Shown here: positions 11,843 through 25,463 of the stretch, piece after piece
Layout: each line of letters begins with the position of its first letter
Position numbering within the stretch: position 1 is the stretch's first letter
Assembly (NCBI GenBank): GCA_911728455.2
Contig: OU452233.1
Coordinates: forward strand, 14,885,214-14,949,213
Direction: 5' to 3'
Source: Marthasterias glacialis
Taxonomy: Eukaryota; Echinodermata; Asteroidea; Forcipulatida; Asteriidae
DNA: 64,000 bases
Notes under the pieces: model-generated
Databases searched by the model: none
What the model saw: the letters and a program-made list of their open reading frames with translations, nothing else
Told to the model about the DNA's origin: nothing
Program-made: the position numbers and the translations under genes

Positions 11843-12813
11843 TTGCTTTTACTCTGTTACAGCTTCGTGTACAAAAGTGCCATTAGACAGGCGTTTGAAG
11901 CGCATTCGGAGCATCCCCGCTCCCTGGTGATTTCAAGGCGGAAGATGGCCCTGGCTTGCCGGGAAAACCCGATTTTCGGATGCAGCACTATGGCAGCTAA
12001 CTGCAGGTACAAGAAATTTCTCTCTAGCCCCATTATATCTGGAGTTATTGGCCGTGGCGCTGCCGACTTCTGTTTTCGGCATTTTTTTTGCTGCTTCGGT
12101 CCAGCACACAGGTAGCGGCCTTGGCTATTGTTGACGTACACACAGCATGGCCGTATGAACTGGACATCCTCGGGGTGTCCTCACTCCGCGGTCCCTGGCA
12201 TCCTCCCTGTTTATTCGGCAGCCCCAAGACCAACATTTTCGGAAAGCCCATGAACAGGGCTTTCCAACCGTGTCAGACTTGTCAGTTTCCCGCCAATACT
12301 TTGGGAGATAGAGCCGTTGCTAAGTCTTGTTTTCACTCTGTTACAGCTTCGTGTACAAAAGTGCCATTAGACAGGCGTTTGAAGCGCATTCGGAGCATCC
12401 CCGCTCCCTGGTGATTTCAAGGCGGAAGATGGCCCTGACTGTCCGGGAAACCCCGATTTTCGGATGCAGGACTATGGCAGCTAACTGCAGGTACAAGAAA
12501 TTTCTCTCTAGCCCCATTATATCTGGAGTTATTGGCCGTGGCGCTGCCGACTTCTGTTTTCGGCATTTTTTTAAAGCTGGCTTCGGTCCAGCACACACGT
12601 AGCGGCCTTGGCTATTGTTGACGTACACACAGCATGGCCGTATGAACTGGACATCCTCGGGGTGTCCTCACTCCGCGGTCCCTGGCATCCTCCCTGTTTA
12701 TTTGGCAGCCCCAAGACCAACATTTTCGGATAGCCCATGAACAGGGCTTTCCAACCGTGTTAGACTTATCAGTTTCCCGCCAATACTTTGGGAGATAGAG
12801 CCGTTGCTAAGTC
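11843..12813 (+). repeat. 2-monomer HOR, copy 2 (M25-M26)
   Basis: Anchors 11843 and 12327. M25 repeats the 484-bp GCTGCTTCGG type, here with GCAGCACTATGG and ACACAGGTAGCGG. M26 repeats the ACTGTCCGGG type but ends its T tract as TTTTTTTAAAGCTGG, the first AA-terminated tract in the window. That tract form becomes common from about 15.5 to 48.6 kb. Confidence 0.87.
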
Positions 12814-15800
12814 TTGTTTTCACTCTGTTACAGCTTCGTGTACAAAAGTGCCATTAGACAGGCGTTTGAAGCGCATTCGGAGCATTCCCGCTCCCTGGTG
12901 ATTTCAAGGCGGAAGATGGCCCTGACTGTCCGGGAAACCCCGATTTTCGGATGCAGGACTATGGCAGCTAACTGCAGGTACAAGAAATTTCTCTCTAGCC
13001 CCATTATATCTGGAGTTATTGGCGGTGGCGCTGCCGACTTCTGTTTTCGGCATTTTTTTTTTGCTGGCTTCGGTCCAGCACACACGTAGCGGCCTTGGCT
13101 ATTGTTGACGTACACACAGCATGGCCGTATGAACTGGACATCCTCGGGGTTTCCTCACTCCGTGGTCCCTGGCATCCTCCCTGTTTATTCGGCAGCCCCA
13201 AGACCAACATTTTCGGATAGCCCATGAACAGGGCTTTCCAACCGTGTTAGACTTATCAGTTTCCCGCCAATACTTTGGGAGATAGAGCCGTTGCTAAGTC
13301 TTGTTTTCACTCTGTTACAGCTTCGTGTACAAAAGTGCCATTAGACAAGCGTTTGAAGCGCATTCGGAGCATACCCGCTCCCTGGTGATTTCAAGGCGGA
13401 AGATGGCCCTGGCTTGCCGGGAAAACCGGATTTTCGGATGCAGGACTATGGCAGCTAACTGCAGGTACAAGAAATTTCTCTCTAGCCCCATTATATCTGG
13501 AGTTATTGGCCGTGGCGCTGCCGACTTCTGTTTTCAGCATTTTCTTTTTGCTGGCTACGGTCCAGCACACACGTAGCGTCCTTTGCTATTGTTGACGTAC
13601 ACACAGCATGGCCGTATGAACTGGACATCATCGGGGTGTCCTTACTCCAGGGTCCCTGGCATCCTCCCGGCTTATCCGGCAGCCCCAAGACCAACATTTT
13701 CGGAAAGCCCATGAACAGGGCTTTCTAACCGTGTCAGACTTGTCAGTTTCCCGCCAATACTTTGGGAGATAGAGCCGTTGCTAAGTCTTGTTTTCACTCT
13801 GTTACAGCTTAGTGTACAAAAGTGCCATTAGACAGGCGTTTGAAGCGCATTCGGAGCAACCCCGCTCCCTGGTGATTTTAAGGCGGAAGATGGCCCTGGC
13901 TTGCCGGGAAAACCCAATTTTCGGATGCAGGACTATGACAGCTAACTGCAGGTACAAGAAATTTCTCTCTAGCCCCATTATATCTGGAGTTATTGGCCGT
14001 GGCGCTGCCGACTTCTGTTTTCGGCATTTCTTTTTTGCTGGCTTAGGTCCAGCACACACGTAGCGGCCTTGGCTATTGTTGACGTACACACAGCATGGCC
14101 GTATGAACTGGACATCCTCGGGGTGTCCCCACTCCGCGGTCCCTGGCATCTTCCCTGTTTATTCGGCATCCCCAAGACCAACATTTTCGGATAGCCCATG
14201 AACAGGGCTTTCCAACCGTGTCAGACTTGTCAGTTTCCCGCCAATACTTTGGGAGATAGAGCCGTTGCTAAGTCTTGCTTTCACTCTGTTACAGCTTCGT
14301 GTACAAAAGTGCCATTAGACAGGCGTTTGAAGCGCATTCGGAGCATCCCCGCTCCCTGGTGATTTCAAGGCGGAAGATGGCCCTGGCTTGCCGGGAAAAC
14401 CCGATTTTCGGATGCAGGACTATGGCAGCTAACTGCAGGTACAAGAAAATTCTCTCTAGCCCCATTATATCTGCAGTTATTGGCCGTGGCGCTGCCGACT
14501 TCTGTTTTCGGCATTTTTTTTGCTGCTTCGGTCCAGCACACACGTAGCGGCCTTGGCTATTGTTGACGTACACACAGCATGGCCGTATGAACTGGACATC
14601 CTCGGGGTGTCCTCACTCAGCGGTCCCTGGCATCCTCCCTGTTTATTCGGCAGCCCCAAGACCAACATTTTCGGAAAGCCCATGAACAGGGCTTTCCAAC
14701 CGTGTCAGACTTGTCAGTTTCCCGCCAATACTTAGGGAGATAGAGCCGTTGCTAAGTCTTGTTTTCACTCTGTTACAGCTTCGTGTACAAAAGTGCCATT
14801 AGACAGGCGTTTGAAGCGCATTCGGAGCATCCCCGCTCCCTGGTGATTTCAAGGCGGAAGATGACCCTGACTGGCCGGGAAACCCCGATTTTCGGATGCA
14901 GGACTATGGCAGCTAACTGCAGGTACAAGAAATTTCTCTCTAGCCCCATTATATCTGGAGTTATTGCCCGTGGCGCTGCCGACTTCTGTTTTCGGCATTT
15001 CTTTTTTGCTGGCTTCGGTCCAGCACACACGTAGCGGCCTTGGCTATTGTTGACGTACACACAGCATGGCCGTATGAACTGGACATCCTCGGGGTGTCCT
15101 CACTCCGCGGTCCCTGGCATCGTCCCTGTTTATTCGGCAGCCCCAAGACCAACATTTTCGGAAAGCCCATGAACAGGGCTTTCCAACCGTGTCAGACTTG
15201 TCAGTTTCCCGCCAATACTTTGGGAGATAGAGCCGTTGCTAAGTCTTGTTTTCACTCTGTTACAGCTTCGTGTACAAAAGTGCCATTAGACAGGCGTTTG
15301 AAGCGCATTCGGAGCATCCCCGCTCCCTGGTGATTTCAAGGCGGAAGATGGCCCTGACTGTCCGGGAAACCCCGATTTTCGGATGCAGGACTATGGCAGC
15401 TAACTGCAGGTACAAGAAATTTCTCTCTAGCCCCATTATATCTGGAGTTATTGGCGGTGGCGCTGCCGACTTCTGTTTTCGGCATTTTTTTTAAGCTGGC
15501 TTCGGTCCAGCACACACGTAGCGGCCTTGGCTATTGTTGACGTACACACAGCATGGCCGTATGAACTGGACATCCTCGGGGTGTCCTCACTCCGCGGTCC
15601 CTGGCATCCTCCCTGTTTATTCGGCAGCCCCAAGACCAACATTTTCGGATAGCCCATGAACAGAGCTTCCCAACCGTGTTAGACTTGTCAGTTTCCCGCC
15701 AATACTTTGGGAGATAGAGCCGTTGCTAAGTCTTGTTTTCACTCTGTTACAGCTTCGTATACAAAAGTGCCATTAGACAGGCGTTTGAAGCGCATTCGGA

Positions 15801-18167
15801 GCAACCCCGCTCCCTGGTGATTTTAAGGCGGAAGATGGCCCTGGCTTGCCGGGAAAACCAGATTTTCGGATGCAGGACTATGACAGCTAACTGCAGGTAC
15901 AAGAAATTTCTCTCTAGCCCCATTATATCTGGAGTTATTGGCCGTGGCGCTGCCGACTTCTGTTTTCGGCATTTCTTTTTTGCTGGCTTAGGTCCAGCAC
16001 ACACGTAGCGGCCTTGGCTATTGTTGACGTACACACAGCATGGCCGTATGAACTGGACATCATCGGGGTGTCCTTACTCCAGGGTCCCTGGCATCCTCCC
16101 TGTTTATCCGGCAGCCCCAAGACCAACATTTTCGGAAAGCCCATGAACAGGGCTTTCCAACCGTGTCAGACTTGTCAGTTTCCCGCCAATACTTTGGGAG
16201 ATAGAGCCGTTGCTAAGTCTTGTTTTCACTCTGTTACAGCTTCGTGTACAAAAGTGCCATTAGACAGGCGTTTGAAGCGCATTCGGAGCATCCCCGCTCC
16301 CTGGTGATTTCAAGGCGGAAGATGGCCCTGACTGTCCGGGAAACCCCGATTTTCGGATGCAGGACTATGGCAGCTAACTGCAGGTGCAAGAAATTTCTCT
16401 CTAGCCCCATTATATCTGGAGTTATTGGCGGTGGCGCTGCCGACTTCTGTTTTCGGCATTTTTTTTAAGCTGGCTTCGGTCCAGCACACACGTAGCGGCC
16501 TTGGCTATTGTTGACGTACACACAGCATGGCCGTATGAACTGGACATCCTCGGGGTGTCCTCACTCTGCGGTCCCTGGCATCCTCCCTGTTTATTCGGCA
16601 GCCCTAAGACCAACATTTTCGGATAGCCCATGAACAGAGCTTCCCAACCGTGTTAGACTTATCAGTTTCCCGCCAATACTTTGGGAGATAGAGCCGTTGC
16701 TAAGTCTTGTTTTCACTCTGTTACAGCTTCGTGTACAAAAGTGCCATTAGACAGGCGTTTGAAGCGCATTCAGAGCATCCCCGCTCCCTGGTGATTTCAA
16801 GGCGGAAGATGGCCCTGACTGTCCGGGAAACCCCGATTTTCGGATGCAGGACTATGGCAGCTAACTGCAGGTACAAGAAATTTCTCTCTAGCCCCATTAT
16901 ATCTGGAGTTATTGGCCGTGGCGCTGCCGACTTCTGTTTTCGGCATTTTTTTTTTGCTGGCTTCGGTCCAGCACACACGTAGCGGCCTTGGCTATTGTTG
17001 ACGTACACACAGCATGGCCGTATGAACTGGACATCCTCGGGGTGTCCTCACTCCGTGGTCCCTGGCATCCTCCATGTTTATTCGGCAGCCCCAAGACCAA
17101 CATTTTCGGATAGCCCATGAACAGGGCTTTCCAACCGTGTTAGACTTATCAGTTTCCCGCCAATACTTTGGGAGATAGAGCCGTTGCTAAGTCTTGTTTT
17201 CACTCTGTTACAGCTTCGTGTACAAAAGTGCCATTAGACAAGCGTTTGAAGCGCATTCGGAGCATACCCGCTCCCTGGTGATTTCAAGGCGGAAGATGGC
17301 CCTGGCTGGCCGGGAAAACCGGATTTTCGGATGCAGGACTATGGCAGCTAACTGCAGGTACAAGAAATTTCTCTCTAGCCCCATTATATCTGGAGTTATT
17401 GGCCGTGGCGCTGCCGACTTCTGTTTTCAGCATTTTTTTTTTGCTGGCTACGGTCCAGCACACACGTAGCGTCCTTTGCTATTGTTGACGTACACACAGC
17501 ATGGCCGTATGAACTGGACATCCTCGGGGTGTCCTCACTCCCCGGTCCCTGTCATCCTCCCTGTTTATCCGGCAGCCCCAAGACCAACATTTTCGGAAAG
17601 CCCATGAACAGGGCTTTCTAACCGTGTCAGACTTGTCAGTTTCCCGCCAATACTTTGGGAGATAGAGCCGTTGCTAAGTCTTGTTTTCACTCTGTTACAG
17701 CTTCGTGTACAAAAGTGCCATTAGACAGGCGTTTGAAGCGCATTCGGAGCAACCCCGCTCCCTGGTGATTTTAAGGCGGAAGATGGCCCTGGCTTGCCGG
17801 GAAAACCAGATTTTCGGATGCAGGACTATGACAGCTAACTGCAGGTACAAGAAATGTCTCTCTAGCCCCATTATATCTGGAGTTATTGGCCGTGGCGCTG
17901 CCGACTTCTGTTTTCGGCATTTCTTTTTTGCTGGCTTAGGTCCAGCACACACGTAGCGGCCTTGGCTATTGTTGACGTACACACAGCATGGCCGTATGAA
18001 CTGGACATCATCGGGGTGTCCTTACTCCAGGGTCCCTGGCATCCTCCCTGTTTATCCGGCAGCCCCAAGACCAACATTTTCGGAAAGCCCATGAACAGGG
18101 CTTTCTAACCGTGTCAGACTTGTCAGTTTCCCGCCAAAACTTTGGGAGATAGAGCCGTTGCTAAGTC
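12814..18167 (+). repeat. Mosaic monomers M27-M37
   Basis: Anchors 12814, 13301, 13788, 14275, 14759, 15246, 15733, 16220, 16707, 17194 and 17681. M27-M28 resemble M35-M36 at an offset of 3,893 bp (8 monomers), sharing ACAAGCGTTTG, AGCATACCCGC and GTAGCGTCC. M29-M30 resemble M38-M39 at 4,380 bp (9 monomers), sharing GGGGTGTCCCCACTCC. M32 and M34 share GGCGGTGGCGC, TTTTTTTTAAGCTGG and GAGCTTCCCAACC, 974 bp apart. Several overlapping periods in one stretch indicate repeated small exchanges rather than a single HOR. Confidence 0.88.
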
Positions 18168-20110
18168 TTGTTTTCACTCTGTTACAGCTTCGTGTACAAA
18201 AGTGCCATTAGACAGGCGTTTGAAGCGCATTCGGAGCAACCCCGCTCCCTGGTGATTTTAAGGCGGAAGATGGCCCTGGCTTGCCGGGAAAACCCAATTT
18301 TCGGATGCAGGACTATGACAGCTAACTGCAGGTACAAGAAATTTCTCTCTAGCCCCATTATATCTGGAGTTATTGGCCGTGGCGCTGCCGACTTCTGTTT
18401 TCGGCATTTCTTTTTTGCTGGCTTCGGTCCAGCACACACGTAGCGGCCTTGGCTATTGTTGACGTACACACAGCATGGCCGTATGAACTGGACATCCTCG
18501 GGGTGTCCCCACTCCGCGGTCCCTGGCATCCTCCCTGTTTATTCGGCATCCCCAAGACCAACATTTTCGGATAGCCCATGAACAGGGCTTTCCAACCGTG
18601 TCAGACTTGTCAGTTTCCCGCCAATACTTTGGGAGATAGAGCCGTTGCTAAGTCTTGCTTTCACTCTGTTACAGCTTCGTGTACAAAAGTGCCATTAGAC
18701 AGGCGTTTGAAGCGCATTCGGAGCATCCCCGCTCCCTGGTGATTTCAAGGCGGAAGATGGCCCTGGCTTGCCGGGAAAACCCGATTTTCGGATGCAGGAC
18801 TATAGCAGCTAACTGCAGGTACAAGAAATTTCTCTCTAGCCCCATTATATCTGGAGTTATTGGCCGTGGCGCTGCCGACTTCTGTTTTCGGCATTTTTTT
18901 TGCTGCTTCGGTCAAGCACACACGTAGCGGCCTTGGCTATTGTTGACGTACACACAGCATGGCCGTATGAACTGGACATCATCGGGGTGTCCTTACTCCA
19001 GGGTCCCTGGCATCCTCCCTGTTTATCCGGCAGCCCCAAGACCAACATTTTCGGAAAGCCCATGAACAGGGCTTTCTAACCGTGTCAGACTTGTCAGTTT
19101 CCCGCCAAAACTTTGGGAGATAGAGCCGTTGCTAAGTCTTGTTTTCACTCTGTTACAGCTTCGTGTACAAAAGTGCCATTAGACAGGCGTTTGAAGCGCA
19201 TTCGGAGCAACCCCGCTCCCTGGTGATTTTAAGGCGGAAGATGGCCCTGGCTTGCCGAGAAAACCCAATTTTCGGATACAGGACTATGACAGCTAACTGC
19301 AGGTACAAGAAATTTCTCTCTAGCCCCATTATATCTGGAGTTATTGGCCGTGGCGCTGCCGACTTCTGTTTTCGGCATTTCTTTTTTGCTGGCTTAGGTC
19401 CAGCACACACGTAGCGGCCTTGGCTATTGTTGACGTACACACAGCATGGCCGTATGAACTGGACATCATCGGGGTGTCCTTACTCCAGGGTCCCTGGCAT
19501 CCTCCCTGTTTATCCGGCAGCCCCAAGACCAACATTTTCGGAAAGCCCATGAACAGGGCTTTCTAACCGTGTCAGACTTGTCAGTTTCCCGCCAAAACTT
19601 TGGGAGATAGAGCCGTTGCTAAGTCTTGTTTTCACTCTGTTACAGCTTCGTGTACAAAAGTGCCATTAGACAGGCGTTTGAAGCGCATTCGGAGCATCCC
19701 CGCTCCCTGGTGATTTCAAGGCGGAAGATGGCCCTGACTGTCCGGGAAACCCCGATTTTCGGATGCAGGACTATGGCAGCTAACTGCAGGTACAAGAAAT
19801 TTCTCTCTAGCCCCATTATATCTGGAGTTATTGGCCGTGGCGCTGCCGACTTCTGTTTTCGGCATTTTTTTTGCTGGCTTCGGTCCAGCACACACGTAGC
19901 GGCCTTGGCTATTGTTGACGTACACACAGCATGGCCGTATGAACTCGACATCCTCGGGGTGTCCTCACTCCGCGGTCCCTGGCATCCTCCCTGTTTATTC
20001 GGCAGCCCCAAGACCAACATTTTCGGATAGCCCATGAACAGAGCTTTCCAACCGTGTTAGACTTATCAGTTTCCCGCCAATACTTTGGGAGATAGAGCCG
20101 TTGCTAAGTC
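18168..20110 (+). repeat. 4-monomer HOR 'A', copy 1 (M38-M41)
   Basis: Anchors 18168, 18655, 19139 and 19626; 1,943 bp. Diagnostic order: M38 has ATTTTAAGGCGG with GGGGTGTCCCCACTCC. M39 has GGACTATAGCAGC and GGTCAAGCACAC. M40 has TGCCGAGAAAACCC, GGATACAGGACTATGACAGC and CCGCCAAAACTTTGG. M41 has ACTGTCCGGG with GAACTCGACATCC. All of these recur in order in the next copy. Confidence 0.93.
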
Positions 20111-22055
20111 TTGTTTTCACTCTGTTACAGCTTCGTGTACAAAAGTGCCATTAGACAGGCGTTTGAAGCGCATTCGGAGCAACCCCGCTCCCTGGTGATT
20201 TTAAGGCGGAAGATGGCCCTGGCTTGCCGGGAAAACCCAATTTTCGGATGCAGGACTATGACAGCTAACTGCAGGTACAAGAAATTTCTCTCTAGCCCCA
20301 TTATATCTGGAGTTATTGGCCGTGGCGCTGCCGACTTCTGTTTTCGGCATTTCTTTTTTGCTGGCTTCGGTCCAGCACACACGTAGCGGCCTTGGCTATT
20401 GTTGACGTACACACAGCATGGCCGTATGAACTGGACATCCTCGGGGTGTCCCCACTCCGCGGTCCCTGGCATCCTCCCTGTTTATTCGGCATCCCCAAGA
20501 CCAACATTTTCGGATAGCCCATGAACAGGGCTTTCCAACCGTGTCAGACTTGTCAGTTTCCCGCCAATACTTTGGGAGATAGAGCCGTTGCTAAGTCTTG
20601 CTTTCACTCTGTTACAGCTTCGTGTACAAAAGTGCCATTAGACAGGCGTTTGAAGCGCATTCGGAGCATCCCCGCTCCCTGGTGATTTCAAGGCGGAAGA
20701 TGGCCCTGGCTTGCCGGGAAAACCCGATTTTCGGATGCAGGACTATAGCAGCTAACTGCAGGTACAAGAAATTTCTCTCTAGCCCCATTATATCTGGAGT
20801 TATTGGCCGTGGCGCTGCCGACTTCTGTTTTCGGCATTTTTTTTGCTGCTTCGGTCAAGCACACACGTAGCGGCCTTGGCTATTGTTGACGTACACACAG
20901 CATGGCCGTATGAACTGGACATCATCGGGGTGTCCTTACTCCAGGGTCCCTGGCATCCTCCCTGTTTATCCGGCAGCCCCAAGACCAACATTTTCGGAAA
21001 GCCCATGAACAGGGCTTTCTAACCGTGTCAGACTTGTCAGTTTCCCGCCAAAACTTTGGGAGATAGAGCCGTTGCTAAGTCTTGTTTTCACTCTGTTACA
21101 GCTTCGTGTACAAAAGTGCCATTAGACAGGCGTTTGAAGCGCATTCGGAGCAACCCCGCTCCCTGGTGATTTTAAGGCGGAAGATGGCCCTGGCTTGCCG
21201 AGAAAACCCAATTTTCGGATACAGGACTATGACAGCTAACTGCAGGTACAAGAAATTTCTCTCTAGCCCCATTATATCTGGAGTTATTGGCCGTGGCGCT
21301 GCCGACTTCTGTTTTCGGCATTTCTTTTTTGCTGGCTTAGGTCCAGCACACACGTAGCGGCCTTGGCTATTGTTGACGTACACACAGCATGGCCGTATGA
21401 ACTGGACATCATCGGGGTGTCCTTACTCCAGGGTCCCTGGCATCCTCCCTGTTTATCCGGCAGCCCCAAGACCAACATTTTCGGAAAGCCCATGAACAGG
21501 GCTTTCTAACCGTGTCAGACTTGTCAGTTTCCCGCCAAAACTTTGGGAGATAGAGCCGTTGCTAAGTCTTGTTTTCACTCTGTTACAGCTTCGTGTACAA
21601 AAGTGCCATTAGACAGGCGTTTGAAGCGCATTCGGAGCATCCCCGCTCCCTGGTGATTTCAAGGCGGAAGATGGCCCTGACTGTCCGGGAAACCCCGATT
21701 TTCGGATGCAGGACTATGGCAGCTAACTGCAGGTACAAGAAATTTCTCTCTAGCCCCATTATATCTGGAGTTATTGGCCGTGGCGCTGCCGACTTCTGTT
21801 TTCGGCATTTTTTTTAAGCTGGCTTCGGTCCAGCACACACGTAGCGGCCTTGGCTATTGTTGACGTACACACAGCATGGCCGTATGAACTCGACATCCTC
21901 GGGGTGTCCTCACTCCGCGGTCCCTGGCATCCTCCCTGTTTATTCGGCAGCCCCAAGACCAACATTTTCGGATAGCCCATGAACAGAGCTTTCCAACCGT
22001 GTTAGACTTATCAGTTTCCCGCCAATACTTTGGGAGATAGAGCCGTTGCTAAGTC
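20111..22055 (+). repeat. 4-monomer HOR 'A', copy 2 (M42-M45)
   Basis: Anchors 20111, 20598, 21082 and 21569; 1,945 bp. The copy repeats every diagnostic variant of copy 1. The clearest difference is in the last monomer, where the T tract ends TTTTAAGCTGG instead of TTTTGCTGG. This accounts for the 2 bp of extra length. Confidence 0.93.
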
Positions 22056-23516
22056 TTGTTTTCACTCTGTTACAGCTTCGTGTACAAAAGTGCCTTTAGA
22101 CAAGCGTTTGAAGCGCATTCGGAGCATCCCCGCTCCCTGGTGATTTCAAGGCGGAAGATGGCCCTGACTGTCCGGGAAACCCCGATTTTCGGATGCAGGA
22201 CTATGGCAGCTAACTGCAGGTACAAGAAATTTCTCTCTAGCCCCATTATATCTGGAGTTATTGGCCGTGGCGCTGCCGACTTCTGTTTTCGGCATTTCTT
22301 TTAAGCTGGCTTCGGTCCAGCACACACGTAGCGGCCTTGGCTATTGTTGACGTACACACAGCATTGCCGTATGAACTGGACATCCTCGGGGTGTCCTCAC
22401 TCCGCGGTCCCTGGCATCCTCCCTGTTTATTCGGCAGCCCCAAGACCAACATTTTCGGAAAGCCCATGAACAGGGCTTTCCAACCGTGTCAGACTTGTCA
22501 GTTTCCCGCCAATACTTAGGGAGATAGAGCCGTTGCTAAGTCTTGTTTTCACTCTGTTACAGCTTCGTGTACAAAAGTGCCATTAGACAGGCGTTTGAAG
22601 CGCATTCGGAGCATCCCCGCTCCCTGGTGATTTCAAGGCGGAAGATGGCCCTGACTGGCCGGGAAAACCCAATTTTCGGATGCAGGACTATGGCAGCTAA
22701 CTGCAGGTACAAGAAATTTCTCTCTAGCCCCATTATATCTGGAGTTATTGGCCGTGGCGCTGCCGACTTCTGTTTTCGGCATTTCTTTTTTGCTGGCTTC
22801 GGTCCAGCACACACGTAGCGGCCTTGGCTATTGTTGACGTACACACAGCATGGCCGTATGAACTGGACATCCTCGGGGTGTCCTCACTCCGCGGTCCCTG
22901 GCATCGTCCCTGTTTATTCGGCAGCCCCAAGACCAACATTTTCGGAAAGCCCATGAACAGGGCTTTCCAACCGTGTCAGACTTGTCAGTTTCCCGCCAAT
23001 ACTTTGGGAGATAGAGCCGTTGCTAAGTCTTGTTTTCACTCTGTTACAGCTTCGTGTACAAAAGTGCCATTAGACAGGCGTTTGAAGCGCATTCGGAGCA
23101 TCCCCGCTCCCTGGTGATTTCAAGGCGGAAGATGGCCCTGACTTTCCGTGAAACCCCGATTTTCGGATGCAGGACTATGGCAGCTAACTGCAGGTACAAG
23201 AAATTTCTCTCTAGCCCCATTATATCTGGAGTTATTGGCCGTGGCGCTGCCGACTTCTGTTTTCGGCATTTTTTTTAAGCTGGCTTCGGTCCAGCACACA
23301 CGTAGCGGCCTTGGCTATTGTTGACGTACACGCAGCATGGCCGTATGAACTGGACATCCTCGGGGTGTCCTCACTCCCCGGTCCCTGTCATCCTCCCTGT
23401 TTATCCGGCAGCCCCAAGACCAACATTTTCGGAAAGCCCATGAACAGGGCTTTCTAACCGTGTCAGACTTGTCAGTTTCCCGCCAATACTTTGGGAGATA
23501 GAGCCGTTGCTAAGTC
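22056..23516 (+). repeat. Cassette K, first copy (M46-M48)
   Basis: Anchors 22056, 22543 and 23030. M46 has ACTGTCCGGG, CAGCATTGCCGTATG and AATACTTAGGGAG. M47 has ACTGGCCGGGAAAACCC and GGCATCGTCCCTG. M48 has ACTTTCCGTGAAACCCC. This ordered run, or its leading part, recurs at 24,491, 26,438, 29,359, 31,794, 35,200 and 37,636. M46 has its own CCTTTAGACAAGCG change near 22,094. Confidence 0.9.
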
Positions 23517-25463
23517 TTGTTTTCACTCTGTTACAGCTTCGTGTACAAAAGTGCCATTAGACAGGCGTTTGAAGCGCATTCGGAGCAACCCCGCTCCCTG
23601 GTGATTTTAAGGCGGAAGATGGCCCTGGCTTGCCGGGAAAACCAGATTTTCGGATGCAGCACTATGACAGCTAACTGCAGGTACAAGAAATGTCTCTCTA
23701 GCCCCATTATATCTGGAGTTATTGGCCGTGGCGCTGCCGACTTCTGTTTTCGGCATTTCTTTTTTGCTGGCTTAGGTCCAGCACACACGTAGCGGCCTTG
23801 GCTATTGTTGACGTACACACAGCATGGCCGTATGAACTGGACATCATCGGGGTGTCCTTACTCCAGGGTCCCTGGCATCCTCCCTGTTTATCCGGCAGCC
23901 CCAAGACCAACATTTTCGGAAAGCCCATGAACAGGGCTTTCTAACCGTGTCAGACTTGTCAGTTTCCCGCCAAAACTTTGGGAGATAGAGCCGTTGCTAA
24001 GTCTTGTTTTCAATCTGTTACAGCTTCGTGTACAAAAGTGCCATTAGACAGGCGTTTGAAGCGCATTCGGAGCAACCCCGCTCCCTGGTGATTTTAAGGC
24101 GGAAGATGGCCCTGGCTTGCCGGGAAAACCAGATTTTCGGATGCAGGACTATGACAGCTAACTGCAGGTACAAGAAATTTCTCTCTAGCCCCATTATATC
24201 TGGAGTTATTGGCCGTGGCGCTGCCGACTTCTGTTTTCGGCATTTCTTTTTTGCTGGCTTCGGTCCAGCACACACGTAGCGGCCTTGGCTATTGTTGACG
24301 TACACACAGCATGGCCGTATGAACTGGACATCCTCGGGGTGTCCCCACTCCGCGGTCCCTGGCATCCTCCCTGTTTATTCGGCATCCCCAAGACCAACAT
24401 TTTCGGATAGCCCATGAACAGAGCTTTCCAACCGTGTTAGACTTATCAGTTTCCCGCCAATACTTTGGGAGATAGAGCCGTTGCTAAGTCTTGTTTTCAC
24501 TCTGTTACAGCTTCGTGTACAAAAGTGCCATTAGACAAGCGTTTGAAGCGCATTCGGAGCATCCCCGCTCCCTGGTGATTTCAAGGCGGAAGATGGCCCT
24601 GACTGTCCGGGAAACCCCGATTTTCGGATGCAGGACTATGGCAGCTAACTGCAGGTCGAGAAATTTCTCTCTAGCCCCATTATATCTGGAGTTATTGGCC
24701 GTGGCGCTGCCGACTTCTGTTTTCGGCATTTTTTTTAAGCTGGCTTCGGTCCAGCACACACGTAGCGGCCTTGGCTATTGTTGACGTACACACAGCATTG
24801 CCGTATGAACTGGACATCCTCGGGGTGTCCTCACTCCGCGGTCCCTGGCATCCTCCCTGTTTATTCGGCAGCCCCAAGACCAACATTTTCGGAAAGCCCA
24901 TGAACAGGGCTTTCCAACCGTGTCAGACTTGTCAGTTTCCCGCCAATACTTAGGGAGATAGAGCCGTTGCTAAGTCTTGTTTTCACTCTGTTACAGCTTC
25001 GTGTACAAAAGTGCCATTAGACAGGCGTTTGAAGCGCATTCGGAGCATCCCCGCTCCCTGGTGATTTCAAGGCGGAAGATGGCCCTGACTGGCCGGGAAA
25101 ACCCAATTTTCGGATGCAGGACTATGGCAGCTAACTGCAGGTACAAGAAATTTCTCTCTAGCCCCATTATATCTGGAGTTATTGGCCGTGGCGCTGCCGA
25201 CTTCTGTTTTCGGCATTTCTTTTTTGCTGGCTTCGGTCCAGCACACACGTAGCGGCCTTGGCTATTGTTGACGTACACACAGCATGGCCGTATGAACTGG
25301 ACATCCTCGGGGTGTCCCCACTCCGCGGTCCCTGGCATCCTCCCTGTTTATTCGGCATCCCCAAGACCAACATTTTCGGATAGCCCATGAACAGAGCTTC
25401 CCAACCGTGTTAGACTTGTCAGTTTCCCGCCAATACTTTGGGAGATAGAGCCGTTGCTAAGTC
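23517..25463 (+). repeat. 4-monomer HOR 'B', copy 1 (M49-M52)
   Basis: Anchors 23517, 24004, 24491 and 24977; 1,947 bp. Markers: M49 has GCAGCACTATGACAGC and AAGAAATGTCTC. M50 has TTTTCAATCTG in the anchor. M51 has CAGGTCGAGAAATTT, a rare compound change with one base lost (486-bp unit). M52 is a cassette-K second monomer whose 3' half instead carries GGGGTGTCCCCACTCC and GAGCTTCCCAACC, so it is a chimera of two types. Confidence 0.93.
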
